Of a stretch of 64,000 nucleotides of DNA, positions 51,031 to 61,327 are shown piece by piece. This DNA comes from Choricystis sp. odSpoLacu1 (lineage: Eukaryota > Chlorophyta > Trebouxiophyceae), in NCBI GenBank assembly GCA_958009055.1, contig OY253652.1, forward strand, positions 992,001 through 1,056,000, given 5' to 3'. The notes beneath the pieces are model-generated. The model was not told where the DNA came from. It ran no database searches and saw nothing but the letters and a program-made list of their open reading frames with translations. Every line of letters starts with the position of its first letter. Positions within the stretch are counted from its first letter, which is position 1. Both the position numbers and the translations under genes were made by a program.

Positions 51031-51141
51031 GGTGGCGGTTGGGAGAGGGCGGGAGAGGGTGGGGGAGGTGGGGGAGGAAAAAGGAAAAACTGTGTGTTTC
51101 AAAAAAGCTAAAAAAAGGCACTCGCTCTCACTCGCTCCCTC

Positions 51142-52953
51142 CTAACGCCTCCTCCTCTTGCTCCGTCTCTCCTCCACCAGCGGCGCCACCCACCTCTCAT
51201 ACGCCCGCCTCACGGCGTCCGCGTCAGCGGCCGGCTGCCGCGACGCGAGGGGGGCACCGTCCACGCGCGGCAGCACGGTGGCTGCCCACGCGTCTGCGTC
51301 GCCGCCTAGAGCGGCGGCACCACCCGCAGCATCCACAGCAGCTGCCAGGGATGCGACGTCGAGGGGCGCTCCATTCAGCGAGGCATCAGCAAAGGGTGTC
51401 TCCGCCACGCGGCCGGGCGCGGTGTCCGCGGCGCGCGCGGCGGCGGCCGCCACCGCGCGGTCCGGGGGTTCCAGAGGCGGTACATCCGGTCCAGCCAGTG
51501 GGGTCAGGTCCACGACGATGGGCAGGGGAGGGGGGGCATACGTGGGGGCGGGCGGCGCGGGCGGCGGCGCCGCTGCGAGGGACGCCGCGTCCAACGTGGC
51601 CGCCGGGCGCAGCGCGGCCACAGCAGCACCATCCACCGCGGCCACCCCCAGGGCAGCCAACGGGCCACCACCCACCGGGTCGGCCGCCAGGCAGCGCAGG
51701 GCGGCGCCACAGGCGAGGGAGGTGGCGAGCGTGATGGTGGGTGGGGTGAGTGGGGTGACGACTTGCAGTGAGAGTGCGTCCGCCACCAGCCCCAGCCTCA
51801 CCACGAGTTCTAGGACAGCAGCATCGTCCAGCGCGCCTGCAGGTGCAACCACAACCACGGGCAGGGCGCCCCGCACGCCGCGCAGGGACAGGGCGCAGCG
51901 CAGTGCGCCGCCGCCGTTGCGCGGCGTGGCGGCGGGGGGTGGGGTGACAGCCTCCGTGGCGGTGACAATGGCCCGCCGGAACAGGGTGACCAGAGCTGCT
52001 CGCAATCCATCCGCCAGGGCGGCGGCGGCCACGGGGGTGCCCGCCAGCGCAGAGCCAGACGCGGGGGTCACACACACGCGCGCGGGGGGCGCCAGCAGGC
52101 ACGCGCGCGGAGCCCCCGGAGCGCCGTCCGCCAAGCCGAGAGCTTGGATGTCACCCCGAGAGGAGGAGGAGGAGGGAGGCGCGGGCACAGTGTCTACCGA
52201 CGGCAGCGCGGGCGCGTGCGCCGACAACAGCGCGGGCAGGCCGACCCGGGACGACGACGCGGTCGCGTCAGCGCCCGCTGACGGGGCGCGGGGAGACGCA
52301 AGCACGACCGTGGAGCGAGGGGAGGCCGGGTCGGCGTCGGGGCGGGGGGGCAGGCGGATGGTGATGGTGGTGGGGGAGGGAGCGTGGGGGGGAGCGCCGT
52401 TGCCGTTTGCTTCTCCTGAGCATCCACCACCACCACCACCACCACCACCACCCAACGCGCGCAGCGCACACGCTGCCACCGCCACAGCTTCAGGGAAGGA
52501 CGCGTCCGCGGGCGCCATGGCGGCCGCCAGCGCGCGCGCGTGGACTCGTGCTCCCGCGCCGCTCACGCCGCCCCCGTCTGCAGGCCAGTACAGGACGTGG
52601 GGTGGATCCCCCGCCACCGCGGCCTCCACACCAATGGAGGTGGCCATGCCATCCAGCCAGACGGCGTCCACGTCGGGGGCGGCGGCGGTGGTGGCGGCGG
52701 CAGCGGCCGCGACGAGCTCAGGAGGCAGCGCGGCCAGTGTCGCCCCGCCCTGCGCCACACCCGCCCCCACATAGATCAGGTTGGGGCGGGCTTGAGCCAC
52801 CGCTTCAGCAGCCGCCTCCGGCGTCACGTCCGCCCCAGCCAGGTGGGTCAGGGTGGCACTATCAGCTGCCGCGAGCGACGCGAGCGCGGCCGCGCCGCTG
52901 GCGTCGGCTGTCAGGGCGAGTATGCGCCAGGCCCGGGGGCGCAGGGCGGGCAT
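51142..52953 (-). CDS. Ala-rich protein with CHAT-like fold, catalytic residues not evident
   Basis: It is a single exon of 603 residues; the family is uncertain. The N-terminal ~190 residues follow the CHAT (caspase-like) pattern: RILALTADASG, then PNLIYVGAGVAQGGATL where CHAT proteases have the His loop. DAVWLDGMATS stands where they have the Cys loop, and PHVLYWPADGGGVSGAGARVHARALAAAM...SFPEAV matches the final strand-helix. The usual His and Cys are not present, so this would be an inactive member if the match is real. A second Ala/Val-rich half (VRGALPVVVVAPAGALDDAAVLELVVRLG, then TPLTPPTITLATSLACGAAL) could be a repeat of the fold. A basic tail (EERRSKRRRR) suggests nuclear location. 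It is divergent from eIF2B-delta (114 bp). Confidence 0.5.
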   Translation of the reverse strand: MPALRPRAWRILALTADASGAAALASLAAADSATLTHLAGADVTPEAAAEAVAQARPNLIYVGAGVAQGGATLAALPPELVAAAAAATTAAAPDVDAVWLDGMATSIGVEAAVAGDPPHVLYWPADGGGVSGAGARVHARALAAAMAPADASFPEAVAVAACALRALGGGGGGGGGGCSGEANGNGAPPHAPSPTTITIRLPPRPDADPASPRSTVVLASPRAPSAGADATASSSRVGLPALLSAHAPALPSVDTVPAPPSSSSSRGDIQALGLADGAPGAPRACLLAPPARVCVTPASGSALAGTPVAAAALADGLRAALVTLFRRAIVTATEAVTPPPAATPRNGGGALRCALSLRGVRGALPVVVVAPAGALDDAAVLELVVRLGLVADALSLQVVTPLTPPTITLATSLACGAALRCLAADPVGGGPLAALGVAAVDGAAVAALRPAATLDAASLAAAPPPAPPAPTYAPPPLPIVVDLTPLAGPDVPPLEPPDRAVAAAAARAADTAPGRVAETPFADASLNGAPLDVASLAAAVDAAGGAAALGGDADAWAATVLPRVDGAPLASRQPAADADAVRRAYERWVAPLVEERRSKRRRR

Positions 52954-53067
52954 GATGAGTGTGCTGTCGGCTGAGCAGGCCCACCGCGGGGACACAAACT
53001 CTGAAAAAGAAATGTATGCGACGCAGCCGACAATCGAACTCACACCGTTTCGACCGAAAACTCTCCG

Positions 53068-55145
53068 ATGGCCGACCGCCCACCCCGCCCACCCCGCACC
53101 TCCAGCGATGGTGGCCACCCCATTCGCCAAGTCGTCGGCTTCCACGTGGAGGGTGTGGCCGCCTCGCCGTCCCCCGCGGGGCTGCTGGCGGCCGACCCGG
53201 CCGCCGCGGGCGGCGCGCGCGTGTCGTCCTCGCCCAACGTCGTCATGGTGCCGCCCTCGTTTGCGGCTGCACCGGTGAGGTGGAGGGAGGGGGGGAGAGG
53301 GAGGGAGGGGAGGGTTGGAGGGACGGCGATCCCTTTTTGTTTGGATGCCGACCACCGACCCTCCAAAACCCTCACAGGACGCCTCCGAGTCCGCCCCGGG
53401 CACGGGCGCCGTGACCCCGGTGCCGGGCACTGGGACGACGTCCCCGGCACGCGTGTCATCCACGGCGGGCGCCGCGCCGCCAGCGGGCGCGACGCCGACG
53501 TCCCCGGCCGACGCTTTACGCGCCGCGACGGCCGCGCTCGCCCTTTCAGACGGCGACCGCGCCAGCGGGGGCCTGCCCCCCCTGCACGCCCTGCGCTCCC
53601 CCCGGTCGTCGGGCGTGCCGTCCACGGCTGCCTCGCCCCGGGTGGGGGGGGGATGGCGAGGGCGCGCCGCCAGCGCCGGCGCAGGCGGCGGCGGCGCCTC
53701 CGCCGCCCGCGGTGGCGGCCGCGCTCGCGCGGCGCGTGCCGGCCGACTCGTCTGCGGGCGGCACCTCGGCCCGCCCGTCGACGGATGGGCGCGAACCCCG
53801 TGGTGGCAACCCACCCTCCGCCACCGCGGGCGGGCGCGCTGCATCGACGGCGGGGTCGCAACGGTCCAAGAAAGGCGGCGGGGGTGCCGCGCCCGCGCCG
53901 CCCGCGTCGGTGCGCGGTGGCGGCAGCAGCGCGCCGCCCCCGCGGGGCGGCGGCAGTGCCACCACCGCCCCCCGCTCAAAAAAGGAGCGCCGGGGTGGTG
54001 GTGGTGGTGACAGCGCCCCCACAGACGCCGCCGCCCCCCCGCCCGGCGCCCCCGCCCCCGACTCGATTTTTGCGCACTTGCCCCCGTTTCGGCGCGTGAC
54101 GCCCGAGTCGGCCCTCGCCTCCGCCGCCGCCGCTCCCGGCGGCCGCCGCCTGCACCCCGCCGTCCTGGCCCTGGGCCTGCGCATCGCGAACGGGTCGGTG
54201 GCGGGCGGGACAGGGAGGGCGGGGGCACTGCTGGACGCGCTGCGTTCACTGATCGCTGACTACTCCACACCCCCCGGCCGCGTCCTGGCCCGTGACCTTG
54301 CCGCCGACATCAACGCCGCCGTCGCCTTCCTCGTCGAGTGCCGCCCCCTGTCCGCCGCCATGGGGGCCGCCATCAAGTTTGTCAAGCTGAGGGTGAGCCG
54401 CTCGGACCCCGCGCTGCCGCTGGCCGAAGCAAAACAAGCCCTGCTCGACACGCTCGACGCCTACGTCGCGGAAAAGATCACGTTTGCCCTGGCCGCCCTC
54501 GCCGACCGGGCCGCCGCCTACATCGCCGACGGAGACGTGGTGCTGACGTACAGCCACTCGGCGGCAGTCTTGGCGGCTTTGACCGCCGCCAAAGCGCGCG
54601 GCGTGGCGTTTCGAGTCGTCGTCGTCGATGGCCGCCCCGACCTCGCCGGCCGCGCCGCCGTCGACGCCCTGCTGACCGCCGGCATCCCCACCACCTACGT
54701 CCTGCTCACCGCCCTCGCCTACATCCTGCCCGAAGCCACCAAAGTGGTGCTGGGGGCGGCGGCAGTCCTCGCCAACGGCGTCGTCGTCGGGCGCGCGGGC
54801 GGCGGCGCGGTCGCGCACGCGGCCGACGCGGCGGGCCTGCCCGTCCTCGTGTGCGCGGAGACGCACAAGTTTGTGGACAGGGTGGCGCTGGACGCGATCA
54901 CGGCCAACGAGTTGAGGGACCCGGGCGCGTTGGCAGAACTGCCGCAAGCGCGCGGGGCGAGCGCCGAGGCGCCGCTTGCGAATGGCGTGTGGGCCACCAC
55001 TCCCAACCTGACTCTGCTCAACCTGGCGTACGATGCGTGCCCCGCCGAGTGTGTGACCATGGTGGTGACGGAGCTGGGGGCCATTCCGCCGTCGTCGGTG
55101 CCCGTGGTTTTGCGCGAGTTTCGGCAGGACGGGGCGGGGGTGTGA
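53068..55145 (+). CDS. EIF2B4: eIF2B delta subunit (apparent frameshift)
   Basis: eIF2B-delta is a regulatory subunit of the decameric GDP/GTP exchange factor for eIF2, the sensor of eIF2-alpha phosphorylation. Exons are 53068-53274 and 53378-55145. The N-terminal ~320 residues are disordered. The conserved IF-2B domain starts at HPAVLALGLRIANGSVAGG. It continues through LRSLIADYSTPPGRVLARDL, FLVECRPLSAAMGAAIKFVK, DVVLTYSHSAAVLAAL, FRVVVVDGRPDLAGR, GIPTTYVLLTALAYILPEATKVVLGAAAVLANG, VLVCAETHKFVDRV and LAYDACPAECVTMVVTELGAIPPSSVPVVLRE. The frame changes by one surplus base in the G9 run 53644-53652, giving RVGGGDGEGAPPAPAQ. Corrected length is 657 residues. Confidence 0.94.
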
Positions 55146-55331
55146 GAAAATGGAGAAAAATGGAAAAACAAAAAAGACACAACAAACACCACCGACGCAG
55201 CAGAAAAACAAGGGAGTGGGTATGGTGTTTTTGTCTCTCTCACACGCGCTCGGTTTCACACAAAAATGATGGCCAGGGGTCGGCCGAAAAAAAAACCTCC
55301 TGCGCCAACCCTTTAACCATTCTCTCTCTCT

Positions 55332-56532
55332 TCACAGGCTCAGGCCCAGGTACGCCAGCAACCCCACCCCCAGCAACCCCACAATGACGGTAAGGTTGGT
55401 GGCGAGGGCGTCCGGGGTGCCGCCCACCAGCTTGCCGGTGTCGGCATTGAACGTCGCGAAACGGCGCGGCGGCGCTCCGCACTGTTCGCACTTGAGCCCC
55501 GCGGCCGCGGCTTCCGCAAAGGGCGTCTTCTCGCAGTAAATCCAGCCGCAGTCGACGCAGATGTGGGTGGCCAGCGCTTTCTGGGCGGCGGTCAGTTTGC
55601 GGCCAAAGCGCGGGGGGGCGGGCTTTTTGGGCAGCCGCTTGACGTTGACGTTGGTGTTCTCGCCCTTGACGTAGACCAGGACGACGGGGCTGGGGGCGGC
55701 CGCCAGGGCGGACCGCGTGAAGTTGAGGTCGTCGGTGGGCCACTAATGAAAAGGGGGAGAAGGGGGGGGGTGAGTCGAAAGACGTCGCCCTACATCGATC
55801 GCTGCCCCGCCAATCCACTTCACTGCACACAACACTACTCACCAGCTCATCCCCGAAGAACGAGGACGCGTACACGATCGTGTCACCCACCGACAGGCCT
55901 GCGGTCGCCGCGTTGCCGCGCACGCCCTTGACCACCAGGCCGCCGCCCGCGGCTTTAGAGGGGGCGAGCTGGATGTTGAGCGGTTTGTCGACCTCGATCT
56001 GCGGGGGTGTGTGGGGATGGGTGGGGGTCGGGTGCGCCTTTTGGGGGGAGCGTGATCATGCGGCGGCGCCACGTCGCGGCCTCTGGTCGGGAGAGCGCGT
56101 CAGCCAATCGACGCGCTTCCCCTTTTTTGGGCCGCGTTCTCCTCGTCCCTCCCTCCCTTTTGCCCCCACTCTCACACTGACCTGAATTTGTTTGTTGGCG
56201 CGCACAGCCACGGAGCCGACCCGCCCCGCGCGGGCGGCGCGGGCGGGAGCGGCCAGTGGGGCCGCGAGCGACGGGCGCAGGGCGGCCTGTGGACGGGAGG
56301 GAGGGGACAAGCATGAGGGTGAGTGTTCCCGCACACACACACGCTCAATGCGTGTCACAATGCGTGATTGTGTGCACACGGGCGATGGACAGGGGGGGAG
56401 AGAGGCCGCCAACCGCCACCCCCACTTTTTGTTAGTACTCACCCGAGGCCCGACCGCGGCCGCGCGCTGTGCGCGGGCGGGCAGGGCGCCCGCGACGGGC
56501 GATGGGCGCAGCATGGTGCGGGTGGTGGCCAT
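55332..56532 (-). CDS. ENH1: ENH1-like plastid protein, PDZ plus rubredoxin domain
   Basis: ENH1 of Arabidopsis is a plastid PDZ-rubredoxin protein linked to redox and salt-stress tolerance. Exons on the minus strand are 56532-56443, 56286-56182, 55998-55843 and 55742-55332 (253 aa), all in phase 0. A transit peptide (MATTRTMLRPSPVAGALPARAQRAA) ends near VAVRANKQIQ. The PDZ-like domain (KPLNIQLAPSKAAGGGLVVKGVRGNAATAGLSVGDTIVYAS) spans residues ~66-150. The rubredoxin domain has its two Cys pairs in HICVDCGWIYCEK and LKCEQCGAPPRRF, able to bind one Fe. A C-terminal helix (LTVIVGLLGVGLLAYLGL) anchors it in the membrane. The order matches ENH1, not RBD1, which lacks the PDZ part. Confidence 0.92.
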
Positions 56533-56750
56533 GGTTTTGATTGGGTGTGACTGAAAGGTGTTGATCAGCGCGGGTCCGAACAATAACAACAAGCAGGAGT
56601 GTGACGGCTGCATTTCGGCGGCGAGAGAGGCCACACCTGGAAAAAACGGTAACGAGCCGGCGCGTCCCCCTCCTGCGGCCCGCAGCCTTCCCAACGCGCA
56701 CTCTCCCCCTCACACACATCGGAGCACGCTCGCACACACACCACACACAA

Positions 56751-57472
56751 ATGCAGGCCGCCCCGCCGCGCCCCGCGTCGCACGGGGACGTCGCGTCCGC
56801 GTCCCCCCCGCTGACGGCGCCCCGCCCCGTCGCACGCCGCCGGTCCATCGGTCCCCAGCGCAGGTGAGGGCAGAGACGGTGCTGTGTGGAGGGTGGGAGG
56901 GGTAGGTCGTGGCGGGGGTTCGTGCCCCCCGCATGGGTGGGAAACAGGGAGCCTTCAACACGCCCGGCAACGCCAAACCACCCACCCCCTCCACCCCCCC
57001 TCCGCACAGCGCCGGGCTCCCCATCGCCTCCGCCTCCGACGACGCCCCCTGGGCCCCCCGCTCCCTGGGCGCCCCCCACTGGCGCCCCGCGACTGCGGCC
57101 GCGACGGATGACTCTGCCTCCGCGTCCGACGGCGGCGACGCGCTGGGCGGCTTCATCCCGCCCCACGTCCTGGCCGCCCGCCTGCAGCGCCGGTCGGTCG
57201 CAGGGCTGGGGAGCACGGCTCCCGCCCGCCGGCGGCCAGTGTCGTCCGCCGCCGCGGGTGCGTCCCCCGACGGTGGCGGCCTGCTCGTCGGCTCCGTGTG
57301 TGAAGGCGCGGGGCGCAAGCTGACCGGCGCCGCCGCCGCCCGCTTCCGGGTGGCCGTCATGCGGCAGACCGGGTTTGTGGAGGCGGCGGATGGTGGTGGT
57401 GGCAGCGGGCGGGAGGGGAGTGGGACGCCGTCGAGCCCGGCGGGCGTGCCTGTGGCGTTCGACGCGTTTTGA
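56751..57472 (+). CDS. S40/DUF584 senescence-regulator-like protein
   Basis: Land-plant S40 (DUF584) proteins are small nuclear proteins linked to leaf senescence; relatives in green algae are little studied. Exons are 56751-56863 and 57010-57472, joined at AG|C (191 aa). The match lies in the second half: FIPPHVLAARLQRRSV (S40: PPHE.laR..), then GSVCEGAGRKLTGAAAARFRVAVMRQTGFVE (S40: SV.EG.GRTLKGRDL..VRNAV...TGF). The N-terminal half is Pro/Ser/Arg-rich and disordered. The typical RTLKGRDL is only partly kept (RKLTGAAA), so the assignment is moderate. It is divergent from ENH1 with 218 bp between starts. It supports a green-lineage origin. Confidence 0.65.
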
Positions 57473-57865
57473 TTGCTGTTTTTTTTTTCTCGTGCATCTC
57501 CCCTGTCCTCCCCCCCCCCCCCCCCGTGTGCGTGTCCATGTTTTTTGGCTCTGCCTACCTGCTTTGCTCCCGCAATCGAAACCAAACCATTAGAACTTAC
57601 AAACACACACACACACACAAACCTTGTTTTCCAGTTTTGATCTTGTCCCATTAATCCTTCCCCACCTACTTTTTGTTGACCATCAACCCCTACCGAGAGA
57701 GAGAGAGAGAGAGAGAGAGAAAACGAGAGAGAGTGTATGTAAAACCAAGAGAGATCAACGACGAGAGAAAGATAGACCGACAAAAAAAAAAAAAACGCAC
57801 ATTCCTCTGTCCGCCCGACCCTCCCGTCAGCCCGATCCTCCCCCATTCACCTGACCCTCCCGCGA
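57473..57865. other. intergenic, low-complexity
   Basis: Holds a C13 run, an ACACAC tract, a GAGAGA tract (about 57693-57720) and an A-run. No ORF, RNA or known signal is seen. It comprises the 3' flank of the S40-like gene and the promoter of the PhzF gene. Confidence 0.5.
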
Positions 57866-58852
57866 ATGACCCTCCCGTTTTTCTTGGTCGACGCATTCGT
57901 GCGGACGGGCCTCCCGTTCACCGGCAACCCGGCCGGCGTCGTTTTGTTGCCCGCCGATGGAGGGGGCCTGGACGATGCGCTGATGCAGGTGGCTGCGGCG
58001 GAGGTGAACCAGGTGCGCTGATTGGGGGCGCGGGGAGGGGAAGAAACAGGGGGCCTCTGCCTCGTGTTTTGTTTGAAGGGAATTGGGGAGACGATGCCCC
58101 CACCCACACCACCCTCTCAGGCTGAAACCGCGTTTGTGCGCCCCCTGACCGCCGCCAACACCCACCAACTGCGCTGGTTCACGCCAGCGACGGAGGTGCC
58201 GTTGTGCGGGCACGCCACGCTGGCCGCGGCGGCCGCGTTGGTGGCGGCAGGCGCGGCGGCAGTTCCCTCCACACTAACCTTCGAAACGCTGCACAGTGGC
58301 GTGCTGAGGGTGGCTGTGTCCCAAGGAGACGGTGGAGATCCATACTACGAACTCGACCTGCCGTGTCGACCGCCGACCGATGCACCGCCGCCGTGTGCCG
58401 CGACCATCACGTCCCCACTCGTGGCCGCGCTGACCGCGGGGTCACCCGCTTGCCCCGCCTCCGTCGCCTTCAACGCGGACCTGCAGTATGTGGTGGTTGT
58501 GCTGGAGGTTGCGCTCTCGTCCGCACGCACCGCGGTCGCGTCGCTCACACCACGCGTAGACGCACTGTTGGCCGCCGCCCCCTCCTCCGATGTGTCCGGC
58601 ATTATTGCCACCGCACTCGGCCACGATGGCACCATCTACAGCAGGTTCTGGGGGCCCTGGCTGGGCGTGGATGAGGACGCTGTCACCGGGTCGGCGCACG
58701 CAGTGCTGGCGCCGTTGTGGCTGGGTGGTGGTGATGCAGCGAGGGCAGTGACCACGCGCGCGGAGCAACTGTCGACACGGGGAGGCGAGCTGAAGGTGGC
58801 GCTGACGGACGGAGGGCGGGTGAGGGTGGGGGGGGGGGCAGGGTGGTGGTGA
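57866..58852 (+). CDS. PhzF-family isomerase-like protein
   Basis: PhzF proteins have a diaminopimelate-epimerase fold; PhzF itself isomerises an intermediate of phenazine synthesis, but most eukaryotic members have unknown substrates. Exons are 57866-58012 and 58121-58852 (292 aa). Family motifs are LVDAFVRTGLPFTGNPAGVVLL at the N-terminus, LRWFTPATEVPLCGHATLAAA, the Ile/Ser-rich SGIIATALG and FWGPWLGVDEDAVTGSAHAVLAPLW. The catalytic Glu of PhzF is normally near the N-terminal AEVNQ/AETAF junction, and both are present here across the intron. The end RGGELKVALTDGGRVRVGGGAGWW has the expected RGG.l.v....gRV.vgG pattern. That terminal coding segment is repeated twice more downstream. Confidence 0.9.
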
Positions 58853-59010
58853 GGGGAGAGCTTTGTGTGTAGCGAGCTGAAGGTGGCGCTGGCGGACGGA
58901 GGGCGGGTGAGGGTGGGGGGGGGGGGGGCAGGGTGGTGGTGAGGGGAGAGCTTTGTGTGTAGCGAGCTGAAGGTGGCGCTGGCGGACGGTGGGCGGGTGG
59001 GTGTCAGGGG
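58785..59010. repeat. tandem copies of the PhzF 3' end (87 bp, 90 bp, partial)
   Basis: Copy 1 (58785-58871) contains the last ~22 codons and TGA of the PhzF gene plus 3' flank to GCTTTGTGTGTA. Copy 2 (58872-58961) is nearly identical but has a 14-G run where copy 1 has 11. Copy 3 starts at 58962 (GCGAGCTGAAGGTGGCGCTG) and fades after about 45 bp. Confidence 0.95.
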
Positions 59011-59773
59011 CGCGAGCTCTGTTAAAAAGGCATAGCACAGCACAGCAACGCCAAAGAAACGCAAGCCTCACTCTCCCTTTTCCTTTTCGGCAACGCGCGC
59101 CCACCGCCCGTCGCCGCCCTTCTCCGCGCCTACCACACACCCGTGTGTGTCGTGGCGTGTGTGAGACTGCAAACCCAAGAGGTGAGAGCGCGCGTGGGGA
59201 AGGGGGAGAGTCCGAATTTGGCCCTCCACCGCTATGCAGCTTGGACTTGCGTGCGAGACTCGCGCGGCCCCCTGTCGACCACCGCCGCCCCCGCCACCCC
59301 CCACGCCCCTGCGCCGTGCTTTCGGCAATGCACCATCACGCACAGAAGGCGGGAATTGGGGGGGCGCAGGCTGTGGGGCGCGACGCCGACACGCCCCACG
59401 GGGACAGGCTTGCAACGCGCGTGCGCCCAAGAGCGCTGCCCCCAATTCCACCCCCCACGCGCCCCCGCCACCCGCCACCCACCCTCTCGACGATGCCCGG
59501 TTGACACCGACGTGGCGCCTGTGGGTGGGGAGGCGGGGAGGGGGGCGCGTCTGTGTGTGGTGCAGCGCCCGAGCGCGAGCCTTGCGGCAGCGCTCGCGCG
59601 CCAACGCCCCCTCTGCTGATGCGACGGCCGCGGCCACCCCCCCACGGCCCCGTTGCCTCCCCCGCCCCCCGTTTTAGCATCGGCTCAATCTCAGCCTCAC
59701 CAACCCCCACCTTTTTTCCTTCCCTCCACCCCAGGACGCGTCCCCCTTTCTTTGATTTGCACACAGAGCAACA
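59011..59773. other. intergenic, GC-rich, no recognised gene
   Basis: Several overlapping open frames exist because stop codons are rare in this GC-rich DNA, but none shows conserved motifs, a convincing start or splice structure. The last ~100 bases are pyrimidine-rich (leader of the GT34 gene). Confidence 0.5.
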
Positions 59774-61033
59774 ATGGTCCGCCTCCGCCCGGCCCGCCTG
59801 GTCGAGCAGGCGGTGTGCACCGCCTTCTACGCGGGCATCTGCTACATGCTGTTTGACGGCGCTTGTGAGTGCTTGGTTCGGTGGGGTTGAGGGAGAGAGG
59901 GAGAGGAAAGGGGGGAGCAAGAGAGAGAGAGAATGAGGGGACGGCGGCCTCCGAGGCCTCCGAGCCAACGAAAAAAACACAACACTCACCTTTTTGACCC
60001 CTCCCCACCCTCCCCACCAGCCCGCCGCATCTCCAACACCGCGGTCGCGGTCGGCGTCAAGCGCCAGCCCTCTGTCGTCATGATCACCGCCCTGCACGAC
60101 AAGCCGTGCAAGTACCCCAACGGCGACTACCTCAACCTGGTGTCGATCCTCAACAAGCAGGACTACGCCCGCCTGCACAACTACCCCATTGTCGTGTCGA
60201 CCCGCCTGGCCGACCCCACGCTGCACAACATGTGGAACAAGATTGGCACGATCCTCAAAACTTTTGACGACTACCCCACCGCGGACTGGTACCTGTGGAT
60301 CGATTCCGACACCATGATCATCGACGTCAACTTCCTGCTCCCCTTCCAGCGGTTCAAGGGCAAGGACCTCATCATCTGGGGCAATGAGACGCGTCTGGCG
60401 CTGGGTGACGGCCGCCGCGGCATCAACTCGGGCGTCATGCTGATTCGCAACAGCGACTGGTCGAAAGACTTTTTCGAGCAAGTCGCCGAACTCGGCCGCA
60501 TCGCCGAGCCCGGCCTGGAGAACGTGCTCATGGAGGAGCTGACGTCGCCCGAGTACACGTACGACCCCGGGCTGCGCGACCAGAACGCGATTTCCTACCT
60601 GCTGAAACGCGACGCCACCGTCAACATGCCCCACACCCAGCTCGTCAACCGGCAGTACTGCCTCAACTGCTACTGGCGCGACCTGCTGGAGCTGGGCTCC
60701 CTCCAGTCGGACGACACGCGCGTCCACTTCATCAACCACTTTTCGGGGTGCCAGATGTGCACCCAGCAAAACAAAAACGACGACTACAAAGAGTGTGAAT
60801 CCGAGTACGTCAAATCCTACGAGTACGCGGACGACCAGTTCAAGCGCGCCCTGGCCCGCAAGCCGCCGCGCAACGTGACGCACCACGAGCCCGTGGCGCA
60901 GTGCCACTTTTGCCGCAAGAACCCGGCGCACGAGCTGTGCGCGACCGCGGTGCGCGAGTTTGAGGCGTACGAGCGCGACAGCGCGGCCGCGGCGCAGGCC
61001 AAGTACGGCGCGGCGCACGCGACGCACGGCTGA
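59774..61033 (+). CDS. GT34-family glycosyltransferase, type II membrane protein
   Basis: GT34 enzymes are Golgi alpha-galactosyl- or xylosyltransferases of cell-wall polysaccharides and N-glycans (XXT, GMGT, yeast Mnn10/Gma12). Exons are 59774-59864 and 60021-61033, joined at T|CC (367 aa). A short N-terminal cytosolic part (MVRLRPARLVEQ) and an anchor (AVCTAFYAGICYMLF) come first. The catalytic domain begins PSVVMITALHD and includes NKQDYARLHNYPIVV, MWNKIGTILKTFDDYPTADWYLWIDSDTMIID (the DxD-type motif in DSD), GINSGVMLIRNSDWSKDFF and DQNAISYLL. HFINHFSGCQMC follows near the end. Extra Cys pairs (CQMC, CHFC) mark a C-terminal extension not typical of plant XXTs. Confidence 0.9.
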
Positions 61034-61327
61034 ACGTGTGTGTGAAGGTTGATTGCGTTTTAAACGCTCTACTTTTTTCACCCTCCCCCTTCTTTCTAAC
61101 ATTAACAACACTACGTTTTTCTTCTTCTTTCTTTTTTTGCGTGTGGGTGCTTGTGCATGGGCACCCACGGTCGGGGAATCACACAGGACCCGCCATCCAG
61201 TAACGTTGCAAAAAAAAAAAAATCATCCCTCCTTGGAAAAATAAAAAACATGAGCGAGAGGAAAAAACATCATCATCAACTCTCCCCTCTCCGCACACGC
61301 ACACGCGCGCACGGGTGTCTCTCGTCA

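Noticed and set aside
56431..56442. TACTAAC branch-point-like sequence in ENH1 intron 1
   Set aside because: It lies only a few bases from the donor, too close to act as a branch point. Treated as chance.
59230..59680. Pro/Arg-rich ORFs between PhzF and GT34
   Set aside because: Several frames are open together, with no start context, splice sites or motifs; typical of GC-rich non-coding DNA.
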